Under the pieces are notes generated by a model. It had not been told where the DNA came from. It saw only the letters and a list, made by a program, of their open reading frames with translations, and ran no database searches. Shown here one piece after another: positions 8,762 through 18,128 of a stretch of 64,000 nt of DNA (the stretch's first letter is position 1; each line of letters begins with the position of its first letter). The DNA is from Robiginitomaculum sp. (GTDB lineage Bacteria > Pseudomonadota > Alphaproteobacteria > Caulobacterales > Maricaulaceae): the NCBI GenBank assembly GCA_021647375.1, contig JAKIUV010000002.1, positions 6,480 through 70,479 of the forward strand, in the 5' to 3' direction. The translations under genes and the position numbers were made by a program.

Positions 8762-10272
8762 TAGCTGCTACCTATTCTTTGGCTCGTTTCGCGGCACACG
8801 CGCAAGACTTCTTCGGCGCTGGCCGTCCCCTCGGACACATGCCGTGCGCCGCTTTGCATTAGGGTGTCAGACGTTTTAAACGCATAGGCCGCCATATCTT
8901 GCTCGCGGGCGCCGTCGTGTATCATGGCGCGCAAATTATCGTCCATAGCCACCATTTCGTACAAACCAACCCGCCCTGTATAGCCAATCCCGTGACAAGT
9001 TTCGCATCCTTTCGGGTGGTAGAATGTATGTTTGCCGCTTAACCCCAAAAGCCTAAGTTCAGTATCGTCTGGCGCATAAGGCGTTTTACATTTTTCGCAG
9101 AGGCGGCGCACCAGTCTTTGTGCCACAATCGCAGTCACCGTTGACGCTAGCAAAAACCTTTCAATACCCATATCGCGCAAACGGGTAATGGCGGCAACCG
9201 CCGAATTTGTATGGACAGTGGACAAAACCAAATGCCCAGTCAGGCTGGCTTGCACTGCGATCTCTGCCGTCTCCGGGTCGCGGATTTCCCCGACCATAAC
9301 CACGTCCGGGTCTTGGCGCAAAATCGCCCGTAGCCCCGCCGCAAAGGTCATGCCGACCTTATTGTTAACTTGGGTTTGACCGATACCGTCCAGAGCATAT
9401 TCTATGGGGTCTTCGACCGTCAAGATATTGCGCGACGCATCATTGAGCATAGAAAGCCCAGCGTAAAGCGTGGTGGTTTTACCAGAACCTGTTGGTCCCG
9501 TGACCAAAATTATGCCGTTAGGTGTGGCTAAAGCATTGGTGAAAGCGGCAGTCATGTCCTCGGTCATGCCCAGCTCTTTGACCCCGAACAATGCTTGTTC
9601 TTTACTGAGCAAGCGCAAAACTGCACGCTCGCCGTATTTTGAGGGCAAGGTCGAAACCCGCACATCTATGGCCTGCGCCCCCAATGTCAGAGAGAAACGA
9701 CCATCTTGAGGTACACGCTTTTTGGCAATGTCAAGCCGCGCCATGACCTTGATACGCGACACCAATACACCAGCCAAATTGGCCGAAAGTGACAGAACTT
9801 CACGCAATGTGCCGTCGACCCGAAACCTTACGGATAAGCGTTTCTCATGGGGTTCAATATGAATATCAGACGCGCGCAGTTTTATGGCTTCTTGGATAAG
9901 TCCGTTTATCATACGGATAACCGGCGCATCATCGTCACTGTCGAGCAAGTCTTCGGTCTGGGGTATGTCTTCGGCCAGAGAATAGAGATTGCCCTGCTCG
10001 GTGATGGCGTCGGCTGAACTAGCTAAGCCGTTACTGGCATAGGCTACGGATAGAGATTTATCAAATTCCGCGTGGGTAAGTTCAGTTAAAACAATCGGCG
10101 TATCCAAAACCCGCCTAGCCTCAAGAATGGCTTCGCGGCGCACGCCAGGGCGTACACCGATACTAACCGTGCTACTCGTTTTAACATCGCCCGCGTCCAG
10201 CACAACTAGCCCCCATTCCTTAGCGAAGCTATAGGCTAGATTGCTGTTCTGGGTTTCTGGTGAAGAATTCAC
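8761..10272 (-). CDS. gspE: Type II secretion ATPase GspE
   Basis: 503 codons. Cytoplasmic hexameric ATPase driving pseudopilus assembly. Visible in order: N-terminal T2SSE domain; Asp boxes (ASDIHIEPHEKRLSVRFRVDG); Walker A GPTGSGKTTTLY; Walker B region RQDPDVVMVGEIRDPETA; His box TGHLVLSTVHTN; and the four-cysteine zinc motif (LCEKCKTPY ... GCETCHGIGYTGR) that separates GspE/PilB from retraction ATPases. Nine bases separate it from gspD and it overlaps gspF by one base. Confidence 0.97.
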   Translation of the reverse strand: MNSSPETQNSNLAYSFAKEWGLVVLDAGDVKTSSTVSIGVRPGVRREAILEARRVLDTPIVLTELTHAEFDKSLSVAYASNGLASSADAITEQGNLYSLAEDIPQTEDLLDSDDDAPVIRMINGLIQEAIKLRASDIHIEPHEKRLSVRFRVDGTLREVLSLSANLAGVLVSRIKVMARLDIAKKRVPQDGRFSLTLGAQAIDVRVSTLPSKYGERAVLRLLSKEQALFGVKELGMTEDMTAAFTNALATPNGIILVTGPTGSGKTTTLYAGLSMLNDASRNILTVEDPIEYALDGIGQTQVNNKVGMTFAAGLRAILRQDPDVVMVGEIRDPETAEIAVQASLTGHLVLSTVHTNSAVAAITRLRDMGIERFLLASTVTAIVAQRLVRRLCEKCKTPYAPDDTELRLLGLSGKHTFYHPKGCETCHGIGYTGRVGLYEMVAMDDNLRAMIHDGAREQDMAAYAFKTSDTLMQSGARHVSEGTASAEEVLRVCRETSQRIGSS

Positions 10273-10281
10273 TGTGTGCCT

Positions 10282-12246
10282 CTATTTATCAAAATAGCCC
10301 ATATCGCGCAGAGCTTCGTCCAATCTCGACTTTTCGGCGCCAATTCTACGGCGCTCTTCGCGGCGAATAATGTCCATTTTTTTCTGGGTCAGAGGCGTGG
10401 CGTCATCTCCGCTACGAATAATAGTCGCGCGGATGAACACCATAAGATTGGTGCGCCTACGGATATTGTTTTTAGATCTAAACAAATTCCCCAAAACCGG
10501 AATATCACCAAGGATCGGCACTTGCGAGCGGAATAATTGTTCGTCGTCCTGCATCAAACCACCCAGCACAATTATCTCACCGTCATTGGCCAGAACTGTG
10601 GTGGAAATTTCGCGTTTATTGGTCACAAGATCTGCTGCAACTGTCGAAGCCTCCACTGAAATACTGGAAACTTCCTGTTTTATTTCTAGCCGAACCACGT
10701 CGCCTTGATTGATCTGGGGCAGGACTTCTAATTTAATGCCTATTTCTTCGCGGTTAATAGTGCGGAACGGGTTATTGTTGTTATTGCCCAGAGTCTCGCC
10801 GCTCGTGAAGGGTACTTCTTGACCCACCAGAAATGTTGCAGGCACATTATCAAGCGTGGTCACAAATGGGGTTGAGAGCACATTGGAGTCCGTATCGTTT
10901 TTCACAGCGTTTAAAATAGCCCCAAACAAACCACTACTACCGCTCCCCCCAAATCCGATCGTGCCGCCCGTCAAACCGAGCAATGAAGACACCGCCGCAT
11001 CTTGTAAATCGCCACTTGTCACCGCATCAACACTATTGCCAGCAAGCGCACCAGCGAGGGCTAAGAGATTGGGAGCAGAGCGGGAATAGTTGGTAGATAG
11101 TAATGGTAAAGCACTATTTTCATTGCCTGCAAGTAGGAATTGCACACCCAAATCTTCAGCAGCTGTATCTGAAATATCGACAATAATCGCTTCGACCAGC
11201 ACTTGTGGTCTGCGGACATCAAGACGGCGGACAACCGTTTCCAGTGCCTCTTGTACCTTTGGTGTCGCACTAATAATCAGAGCATTACTGCCTGGGTCAT
11301 AAGCAACACTGGGTTTTTCGCCCTTATTAACCTTGTCCTCGAATGTTGGCAGAATTTTCTCCAGAACGGCAACAATGTCGTCCCCATTGGCGAAACGCAG
11401 TGCAATAACGCTCACCCTACCGCGCAGTTGTACGCTGGCCTGATCCATACGCAACACCATGGCTTTCAGCTGTGCCACAGACGCCGGGTCGCCGCGTAAA
11501 ACTAGGGTATTTGTGGCTTCGATAGCAACGGCTTTCACGGTTTCACCGATCACCACATTATTACGGATTTGCGGTTTGCCGCTCCCCATAAGTTCGCGCA
11601 CAGCGTCTTTGGCATCGCGCGCATTTATATTACGCAGGGCAATAGTTTCTATAGCCGCCTGGTCAACATCCATAGCGTCTATGATTTTGCGCGCCTTGCG
11701 AATGTTTTCCGGATAATCAGTGATGACCAAGACCCGCCCGCCCGGTGTGGAGGTCAAACGGCCTTGAGAATGCATAACGGGTTTGATAAGCTTGGCCGCA
11801 TTGGAAGCATCGCCGTGGCTTAGTTTCAAAATTTCGGTGACAAATGCCCCCACCGTAGTGCGACCGCTTTTAATAGGCGCATCTTGGGCAGCACCTTGGA
11901 TTAAGGTAACACGGTAAGCACCGCTAGAGGTCGGAACAGCCGTAAACCCGCGCACCCGCAGCACATCCATAAATACCGCAAACACTTCGCTTTTACTCAG
12001 TTCAGCTTGGGAGGTTACTGTCACAGTCCCGGTCACACGCGGGTCAACAATAAATGTCTTGCCCGTCAAAACCGACATATCTTCGATGAACGCCCGAATA
12101 TCGGCATCTTTCAAATTGACCACATGCCCCTTTGACCCTTTTTGGGAACTATTCTGAGCAAGTGTTGGCACAGCCATCATGAATAGTGACAATGCCACAG
12201 ATATTATGACAAATAACTTCGTAACAAATTTCCCAAACTTTATCAT
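10282..12246 (-). CDS. gspD: Type II secretion outer-membrane secretin GspD
   Basis: 654 codons from the ATG at 12244-12246, which overlaps the gspC stop (ATGA) and opens a clear signal peptide (MIKFGKFVTKLFVIISVALSLFMM...ALAQ-like cut); a longer frame to 12330 runs into gspC and lacks a signal, so I rejected it. N0 domain (HVVNLKDADIRAFIEDMSVLTGKTFIVDPRVTG), repeated N1-N3 domains (NINARDAKDAVRELMGSGK, RFANGDDIVAVLEKILP) and the secretin core (VPFTSGETL, GIKLEVLPQINQGDVVRLEI, VLGGLMQDDEQLFRSQVPILGDIPVLGNLFRSK) are all present. The C-terminus is short, without an obvious pilotin-binding S-domain. Confidence 0.96.
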   Translation of the reverse strand: MIKFGKFVTKLFVIISVALSLFMMAVPTLAQNSSQKGSKGHVVNLKDADIRAFIEDMSVLTGKTFIVDPRVTGTVTVTSQAELSKSEVFAVFMDVLRVRGFTAVPTSSGAYRVTLIQGAAQDAPIKSGRTTVGAFVTEILKLSHGDASNAAKLIKPVMHSQGRLTSTPGGRVLVITDYPENIRKARKIIDAMDVDQAAIETIALRNINARDAKDAVRELMGSGKPQIRNNVVIGETVKAVAIEATNTLVLRGDPASVAQLKAMVLRMDQASVQLRGRVSVIALRFANGDDIVAVLEKILPTFEDKVNKGEKPSVAYDPGSNALIISATPKVQEALETVVRRLDVRRPQVLVEAIIVDISDTAAEDLGVQFLLAGNENSALPLLSTNYSRSAPNLLALAGALAGNSVDAVTSGDLQDAAVSSLLGLTGGTIGFGGSGSSGLFGAILNAVKNDTDSNVLSTPFVTTLDNVPATFLVGQEVPFTSGETLGNNNNNPFRTINREEIGIKLEVLPQINQGDVVRLEIKQEVSSISVEASTVAADLVTNKREISTTVLANDGEIIVLGGLMQDDEQLFRSQVPILGDIPVLGNLFRSKNNIRRRTNLMVFIRATIIRSGDDATPLTQKKMDIIRREERRRIGAEKSRLDEALRDMGYFDK

Positions 12247-13049
12247 TGTAAATTGACCTCTATTGTCATGGGCATATCGTCCCTGATGATTTGGATACTG
12301 GCATAGCGAGCCTGCTTTAAGTTCTTCCACAGCATAGGCAGGTTAACCCGGCTTTGCGATAGGCTTTCTCCGTTAATCGCCGTGACTATATCGTTTTGCT
12401 TGAACCCGTATGTATCAAGGGATTTCCCGCGCCTGGATCGCATACGATATCCGATAACATTACGCCCCTCACGGTGTGGATAGAACCGCAAATCATTGAT
12501 CATGTCCTGGGCTTTGAAGGCCAAGGCCGCCATCTCAATGGCATGGCTGATAGCTTTATCTGTTTCGGCCTTGCCTTGGCGAGACAAGCGTTCTTTGACG
12601 CCGTTCCTATCCAATATGACAAAATCTATATCGACGCGCTCCAAAATTACGCCAGGGATAATCTCATCACCGATGAAATATGTTGCTTGCTCATCATCAG
12701 GCGTTTGAATAATTGCGCTCGATGTTTCGCCGCCAATATCGGCGCGCATACCGTAGACTTGTAGGTCTAATTTGGTCTCTGGCGCGGACTCTACAAATTG
12801 CGCCGAAACCTCTATTGGCTTAGCTTCGCGGTGAAAGGGGTCAAATGTACTCAGGATTGATGTATCGATTTTATCTGTCATGACCGCTGGAACAAAGCGC
12901 ATTCCACCGCCGCTTGGCGGCACCACTTCACGTTCTGCCGAAAGCAGAGGCAAAACTGATTTAGCCAAAACGGCCACGAATATTGTCGCCAAAGCAAGCT
13001 CCAGCACCACTATTGGCCTAAAATTAGACATATCGAGTTTAGTAGCCAT
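12243..13049 (-). CDS. gspC: Type II secretion inner-membrane protein GspC (PDZ)
   Basis: 268 codons; first gene of the gsp operon. GspC bridges the inner-membrane platform to the secretin. It has one N-terminal membrane segment (IVVLELALATIFVAVLAKSVLPL), a homology-region domain (KLDLQVYGMRADIGGETSSAIIQTPDDEQATYFIGDEIIPGVILERVDIDFVIL) and a C-terminal PDZ domain (GRNVIGYRMRSRRGKSLDTYGFKQNDIVTAINGESLSQS). A GGGGAG ribosome site lies just upstream of the ATG. The ATGA overlap with gspD implies coupling. Confidence 0.93.
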   Translation of the reverse strand: MATKLDMSNFRPIVVLELALATIFVAVLAKSVLPLLSAEREVVPPSGGGMRFVPAVMTDKIDTSILSTFDPFHREAKPIEVSAQFVESAPETKLDLQVYGMRADIGGETSSAIIQTPDDEQATYFIGDEIIPGVILERVDIDFVILDRNGVKERLSRQGKAETDKAISHAIEMAALAFKAQDMINDLRFYPHREGRNVIGYRMRSRRGKSLDTYGFKQNDIVTAINGESLSQSRVNLPMLWKNLKQARYASIQIIRDDMPMTIEVNLQ

Positions 13050-13078
13050 TCAGGCTCCCCATTCAAGGCGCAATTCTA

Positions 13079-13100
13079 ATTATACGGCAAAACTCCGTAT
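13079..13100 (-). promoter_or_regulatory. Putative gsp operon promoter with overlapping dyad
   Basis: On the minus strand TATAAT (13084 to 13079) lies about 30 bases upstream of the gspC ATG. It overlaps an inverted repeat ATACGG-N7-CCGTAT (13082-13100) covering the expected -10/spacer. No good -35 is seen. The dyad could be a repressor site; this is a reading by eye. Confidence 0.35.
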
Positions 13101-13176
13101 TCAGTTCATTCATATGCACGACTTCTAATTTATGCAGAAAGTTTGGGAGGTAGGCAAGTTAAATACTTCTCATGCT

Positions 13177-14616
13177 TTATGACCAGTCAACACCCATGAC
13201 AGCTTTGGTTTCCAAATAGTCCTCAAATCCTTCCAAAGACCATTCCCGGCCATTGCCAGAGCGCTTATAACCGCCGAACGGCGCATTAATGTCGGTCGGT
13301 GCGCCGTTGACATGCACCATGCCCGCACGAATTTGCCCGGCAACTCGTTTTACACCTTCGGAATTGCTGCCAGAAATATAGCCCGACAAACCATAAATCG
13401 TGTCATTTGCAATAGATACAGCGTCTTCTTCATCCACGTAAGGTAGGATACACAAAACCGGGCCAAAGATTTCCTCGCGGGCTATTGTCATCTCATTATT
13501 GACATTACCAAACACAGTAGGCCGTACATAAAAGCCCCGGTTAAGATGTTCTGGCCGCCCTAATCCACCTGCCGCCAAGGTCGCGCCCTCCTCTAGACCT
13601 TTTTCTATCAGGCTTTGGATACGGTTATACTGGATTTCGGAAACTACAGTTCCCATACCCATACCATCACTAGTCGGGTCTGCGACTTGCACGGCCTCTG
13701 CAGCACTTGCCGCCACTTTGATCGCCGCGTCCATGCGGTGTTCCGGCACCAACATCCGCGAAGGTGCATTACAATTCTGGCCGGAGTTCATAGTCATAGA
13801 CTGCATGCCGCCCGCCACAGCTTTGGCAAATGCTTCGTCGTCCAAATCGTCCATAATTATATTGGCCGATTTCCCGCCCAGTTCCTGTGTTACGCGCTTA
13901 ACAGTCGGAGCCGCAGCTTGTGCCACCATAACACCTGCACGGGTCGAGCCTGTGAACGACACCATATCAATGCCTTCGTGTGCAGCAATCGCACCCCCGA
14001 CCGTCGGCCCGTCGCCGTGAACCATATTGACAACACCCGCTGGCACCCCAGCATCATGGAGAATTTCCATGAGAATATCGGCACTTAGCGGAGAAACTTC
14101 ACTTGGCTTCCAAACCACGGTACAGCCTGTAGCAAGTGCAGGTGCCAATTTGCAACCGATCTGGTTCATGGGCCAATTCCACGGCGTGATGAAACCACAA
14201 ACCCCGATAGCTTCTTTGGAAATATGGGTGGTTCCGCGTTGCTCCTCAAACTCATAAGTCTCCAGCACCTTGGCCGCCGTCATTAAATGCCCAAGCCCGG
14301 ACCCTGCATGACCACTAGCCGCCAACCATTTCGGCGCGCCCATTTCGGTAGTGATAGCCGCCGCCAAATCCCCCATACGGGCTTGATAACCAGCAATGAC
14401 TTTACCAAGCAACTCCAACCGTTCTTCGCGGCTAGTCTGTGAAAATGATACAAAAGCCTTGCGCGCAGATGCGACGGCTACGTCCACATCAGCACCAGAG
14501 CCAAGCGATAAAACTGCGCAGGCTTCTTCGGTGGCTGGATTAACCACATCAATACTTTGCCCACCCGTAGGCGAAACCCATTCACCACCAATATAAATTC
14601 TATCCAGTTTTTGCAT
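13177..14616 (-). CDS. NAD(P)-dependent aldehyde dehydrogenase
   Basis: 479 codons from the ATG at 14614-14616, chosen because AGGAGG lies ~6 bases upstream; a longer frame to 14640 has no such site. Aldehyde dehydrogenase superfamily: cofactor motif FITPWNWPMNQI, FTGSTRAGVMVA, the catalytic Glu region QELGGKSANIIMDD, the catalytic Cys in MNSGQNCNAPSRML, and the C-terminal EEIFGPVLCILPY. It oxidises an aldehyde to the acid; substrate not deducible. It sits behind mmsB in the valine cluster, so a branched-chain or short-chain aldehyde is plausible, but a separate mmsA is present at 19460. Confidence 0.88.
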   Translation of the reverse strand: MQKLDRIYIGGEWVSPTGGQSIDVVNPATEEACAVLSLGSGADVDVAVASARKAFVSFSQTSREERLELLGKVIAGYQARMGDLAAAITTEMGAPKWLAASGHAGSGLGHLMTAAKVLETYEFEEQRGTTHISKEAIGVCGFITPWNWPMNQIGCKLAPALATGCTVVWKPSEVSPLSADILMEILHDAGVPAGVVNMVHGDGPTVGGAIAAHEGIDMVSFTGSTRAGVMVAQAAAPTVKRVTQELGGKSANIIMDDLDDEAFAKAVAGGMQSMTMNSGQNCNAPSRMLVPEHRMDAAIKVAASAAEAVQVADPTSDGMGMGTVVSEIQYNRIQSLIEKGLEEGATLAAGGLGRPEHLNRGFYVRPTVFGNVNNEMTIAREEIFGPVLCILPYVDEEDAVSIANDTIYGLSGYISGSNSEGVKRVAGQIRAGMVHVNGAPTDINAPFGGYKRSGNGREWSLEGFEDYLETKAVMGVDWS

Positions 14617-14690
14617 ATACCCTCCTGTTATTTTTCGCATACTGCCACAAGTGACCGGGCTTGCCTAGCACAGGATTTCGTTAACAAAAA

Positions 14691-15581
14691 TTATAATGAC
14701 CCATTTATCAATTTCATAATCCCGGAAAAATCAAGATCATCTTTGCCAGCGCTTTCCATCAGAGCATAAAGGGCTTCGGCTTGGGCGCCGAGCGGGGTTG
14801 CGGCTTTGGCGGCGCTGGACGCATCTGCGGCAAGGCGTAAATCCTTAAGCATCATAGCGGCGCTAAACCCCGGCTTATAATTATTATTGGACGGGGCGGT
14901 TGGTACAGGGCCGGGCGCAGGGCAATAACTGGTCATAGACCAATTTTGGCCAGATGCGGTGGAAGAAATATCGTAGAATGTTTGTGCGTCCAGGCCAAGT
15001 TTTTCCGCCAGAGAGAAAGCTTCACACGTCCCGATCATATGTATGCCGAGCAACATATTATTGCACACCTTAGCCACTTGGCCATTACCCGCCGCGCCTG
15101 CGTGAAAAATGTTTTTACCCATAATGTACAGATACGGTTTCGCACCTGCAAAAGCCGCGTCCGTGCCGCCGACCATGAATGTCAAAGTCCCCGCCGCCGC
15201 CGCCGCCACACCGCCCGAGACAGGTGCATCAACCATCTTCAGCCCTTTGGCATTAGCTGCGTCGATTACGGTACGCGCACTGTCAATGTCGATTGTCGAA
15301 CTATCAATCAGCAAAGTCCCGTCCGCCGCATTGGCAATAATTCCGTCGTCCCCTAAATATATCCCGCGCACATGCTGGCCAGCAGGCAACATCGTCACCA
15401 CAACATCAGCCCCGTCCACGGCATCCAACATAGACTGAGCCGCAACACACCCTGCCCCCACGGCCTTCTCAACCGCATCCTTGGACAAATCAAATGCCTG
15501 CACAACATGCCCGGCCTGCGCCAAATTAGCAGCCATACCACCCCCCATATTCCCAAGCCCGATAAATGCGATTGTGGTCAT
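14691..15581 (-). CDS. mmsB: 3-hydroxyisobutyrate dehydrogenase
   Basis: 296 codons. Oxidises 3-hydroxyisobutyrate to methylmalonate semialdehyde in valine degradation, with NAD+. Rossmann start IAFIGLGNMGGGMAANLAQAGH, the substrate loop DAPVSGGVAAAAAGTLTFMVGG and the catalytic lysine helix GNGQVAKVCNNMLLG are all diagnostic, and the length is typical. The other valine-pathway genes lie at 16845-20959 on the same strand, separated by the Sel1 gene on the opposite strand. Confidence 0.93.
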   Translation of the reverse strand: MTTIAFIGLGNMGGGMAANLAQAGHVVQAFDLSKDAVEKAVGAGCVAAQSMLDAVDGADVVVTMLPAGQHVRGIYLGDDGIIANAADGTLLIDSSTIDIDSARTVIDAANAKGLKMVDAPVSGGVAAAAAGTLTFMVGGTDAAFAGAKPYLYIMGKNIFHAGAAGNGQVAKVCNNMLLGIHMIGTCEAFSLAEKLGLDAQTFYDISSTASGQNWSMTSYCPAPGPVPTAPSNNNYKPGFSAAMMLKDLRLAADASSAAKAATPLGAQAEALYALMESAGKDDLDFSGIMKLINGSL

Positions 15582-15726
15582 TGAATTTCCCTATTTTTAA
15601 TTTCTAAAATCCACACCAGCTTACTGAACCATTACTCGTTTCACAACAACCGATATGATATGTGCATCTTCTCGCATTGACAAATTTGCAAATACACATA
15701 GAAGAATCCCACACACGGAGAACATT

Positions 15727-16836
15727 ATGCGCTTTTACAGCACTATTAGCTTAGCCATCACGCTCATCATTCCATTCGCTAGCACCGCAGTATATGCGCA
15801 AGAGGCAGACACGCCAACAATCAAACAACTGATCAAATCCGCCAAGGCAGGCGACATGAATGCGCAATACGACCTCGCCATTAGCTATGATTTCGGAGAG
15901 GGTGTAGAAATTGACGACAAAAAAGCTGTGAAATGGTACCGTGCCGCCGCCGAACAAGGACTAAAAAACGCCCAATATAATTTAGCCTTTATGTATGATG
16001 AGGGCGAAGGTGTCGCGCAAAGTAAGGAAAATGCTTTCAAATGGTTTGAGAAAGCCGCCCAGCAAGGGTTTGCCGAAGCCCAATATTCCCTAGCGACACG
16101 TTATGACGAGGGTATTGGTGTAGATATTGATGACAAAAAAGCCGTCAAATGGTATATGGCCGCCGCTGAACAAGGATTAGTGCAAGCCCAGCATAATCTG
16201 GCTTATATGTATAGCGACGGCGAGGGTATAACCCAAAGCAAAACGCTTGCTTTTAAGTGGTTTGAAAAAGCCGCCTTACAAGGATTTGCAGAATCACAAT
16301 TCGACCTTGGCTATCGCTATGATGAGGGTATCGGTGTTGAGCAAGACCATGCACTAGCATTACAATGGTACGAAAAATCGGCGGCACAAGATTATGCCCT
16401 CGCCCAATATAATTTGGGCGTTAAATACGATACGGGCAATGGTGTCGACCTTGATTATGACAAAGCGCGTATGTGGTATAAAAAAGCCGTCGCGCTAGAT
16501 TACCCCGATGCACAATATAATCTTGCCTATATGTATGATGAGGGGCACGGGGTTAAGGAGAACAACAGGCTCGCGGTTAAATATTATAAACTTGCCGCCC
16601 ACCAAGGCTTCCCGGACGGTATGAATAATTTGGGCTATATGCTCCTAAACGGCGACGGCATAAAGAAAGATGTCAAACTTGCTTATATGTGGTTTCTCTT
16701 GGCCGAAAAGGCCGAATATGAACTTGCGCCAGGTAATGTGAAAATTGCCCGCCGCAAGTTAAGGCGCAAGAAAAGACTGGAGGCAGAAGCCATGGCCGAG
16801 ACTTGCCTGGCTTCGGAATACAAGAATTGCGGCTAG
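15727..16836 (+). CDS. Secreted Sel1-repeat (TPR-like) protein
   Basis: 369 codons from the ATG at 15727, which follows GGAG at 15717-15720 and opens a signal peptide (MRFYSTISLAITLIIPFASTAVYAQE); a frame extended to 15655 has no such support. The mature protein is eight tandem Sel1 repeats of 36 residues (pattern AQYNLAxMYDEGEGVxxxxxxAxKWxxxAAxQG), ending in a basic tail with two Cys (TCLASEYKNCG). Sel1 solenoids bind other proteins; the partner is unknown. It is alone on the plus strand, interrupting the valine cluster, with no shared operon. Confidence 0.9.
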   Translation: MRFYSTISLAITLIIPFASTAVYAQEADTPTIKQLIKSAKAGDMNAQYDLAISYDFGEGVEIDDKKAVKWYRAAAEQGLKNAQYNLAFMYDEGEGVAQSKENAFKWFEKAAQQGFAEAQYSLATRYDEGIGVDIDDKKAVKWYMAAAEQGLVQAQHNLAYMYSDGEGITQSKTLAFKWFEKAALQGFAESQFDLGYRYDEGIGVEQDHALALQWYEKSAAQDYALAQYNLGVKYDTGNGVDLDYDKARMWYKKAVALDYPDAQYNLAYMYDEGHGVKENNRLAVKYYKLAAHQGFPDGMNNLGYMLLNGDGIKKDVKLAYMWFLLAEKAEYELAPGNVKIARRKLRRKKRLEAEAMAETCLASEYKNCG

Positions 16837-16844
16837 ATTAGGTA

Positions 16845-17921
16845 CTAGTCCAAAAACTCTAACTCTTTTTGGGTTTGTCTGAAAGCTGCTCGCACATCAT
16901 CCAAATTTACATCTGCAATCGAAGCCGCCGCCCATTTCGGATTGCGGTCTTTATCTATGACTGCCGCCCGCACGCCTTCGACAAAGTCGGGTATACTCGT
17001 GAAATTCAAGGATAAATCCAGTTCCTGGCGCATGGCTTCGCGGAATTTGAATTTTCCACCGCGTCTGAGTGCTTCAAAGGTAATGTAGACGGCGAGCGGG
17101 GATTTACTCTCTAAGAATGAAAGTTGCTTGCTTGCCCAGGCTATATTTTCGGCGTTGCTTTTATTAGGTTTGGCATTGGCATAGCTGCGCAGGCTGGCAT
17201 ATATTTCAGGTAATGTGTCCTTATCGAATGCGTCAATTGCTTGTGGTAAGGGTGCTGGCATGTCTGGCCGTTTTACAAAAGATTTCAGAACCTCCATGAC
17301 CGGACCGTCCAGCCCGTTTAATTCGGCTTTACCAAGTGCGGTTTTAAAAGCTTCATGTTTGTCACTGGGGATATAAACATTAGCAATACCAAAGGCGCAG
17401 GTTTGGGCGGTTTTCAACCGCGCCCCCGTCAGGCCAAGCCAATTTCCAATATCCTTGCCAAGGCGCGGTAGAAAATATGTACCGCCTACATCCGGGAAAT
17501 AGCCAATACCCGTTTCCGGCATAGCGAACAAAGTATTGTCCCCGGCCACCCGCAAGCGCCCATGTACGGACAGCCCTACGCCGCCGCCCATGACGATACC
17601 GTCAATCATGGCGATATAGGGTTTCTTATAGCGGTAAATCAGCTCGTTTAGCGCATATTCCGTGCGCCAAAATTCTTCGGCGCGCCCGTCTCCCGCCTTG
17701 GCGCTATCATGCAGCATGATAATATCGCCGCCGGCACAAAATGCGCGCTCTCCGGCACCCTCAACCAGCACGGCACCAATCCTATCGTCGTCCTCCCAGG
17801 CCAGCATCACCTTGGTCATAGCCGCACACATTTCCGTGGTCAGTGCGTTTAAGGCTTTGGGACGGTTAAGGGTGACAACGCCCAGATTACCGAAAACTTC
17901 AAATTGGATTTGGTTGGTCAT
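16845..17921 (-). CDS. 3-hydroxyisobutyryl-CoA hydrolase (enoyl-CoA hydratase superfamily)
   Basis: 358 codons. Releases 3-hydroxyisobutyrate from its CoA ester in valine breakdown. The crotonase fold is evident (LGVVTLNRPKALNALT, AGGDI oxyanion segment in GAGERAFCAGGDIIML, IDGIVMGGGVGLSVHGRLRVAGDNTLFAMPETGIGYFPDVGG), and the length beyond 340 with the C-terminal LDLSLNFTSIPDFVEGVRAAVIDKDRNPKWAA is the mark of the hydrolase (HIBCH) rather than of plain hydratases. Neighbours mmsB, isobutyryl-CoA dehydrogenase and mmsA agree. A palindromic repeat element lies directly upstream of its start. Confidence 0.92.
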   Translation of the reverse strand: MTNQIQFEVFGNLGVVTLNRPKALNALTTEMCAAMTKVMLAWEDDDRIGAVLVEGAGERAFCAGGDIIMLHDSAKAGDGRAEEFWRTEYALNELIYRYKKPYIAMIDGIVMGGGVGLSVHGRLRVAGDNTLFAMPETGIGYFPDVGGTYFLPRLGKDIGNWLGLTGARLKTAQTCAFGIANVYIPSDKHEAFKTALGKAELNGLDGPVMEVLKSFVKRPDMPAPLPQAIDAFDKDTLPEIYASLRSYANAKPNKSNAENIAWASKQLSFLESKSPLAVYITFEALRRGGKFKFREAMRQELDLSLNFTSIPDFVEGVRAAVIDKDRNPKWAAASIADVNLDDVRAAFRQTQKELEFLD

Positions 17922-17943
17922 AGGAAATTCCTTGAAATACCTT

Positions 17944-18094
17944 CCTCTCCTTGGGGAGAGGTCGCGTTCGCTCTTGCGAACTGCGGGTGAGGGGCAATAA
18001 TGCCGGGCGTCAAGGCGAATGCAATTGCTAACTTATGTATTATCAAAATATATCCCCTCACCCTCGCTTCGCTCGACCTCTCCCCAAGGAGAGG
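17944..18094. repeat. Palindromic intergenic repeat element, copy 1 (RIME-like)
   Basis: A 151-bp element between the hydrolase and acyl-CoA dehydrogenase genes. Its ends are a perfect 20-base inverted repeat: CCTCTCCTTGGGGAGAGGTC at 17944-17963 and its complement at 18075-18094; each arm is itself near-palindromic. A second inverted pair GGGTGAGGGG / CCCCTCACCC lies inside. The core (GTCAAGGCGAATGCAA...) is shared with copy 2. The layout resembles rhizobial intergenic mosaic elements. Transcripts could fold into a long hairpin. Confidence 0.85.
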
Positions 18095-18128
18095 TAATGA
18101 AAACAAGTTTTCATGTTAGCAAAAACAA

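Noticed and set aside
12247..12330. 28-residue N-terminal extension of GspD
   Set aside because: It would overlap gspC and bury the signal peptide; the ATGA junction at 12243-12246 fits the rest of the operon.
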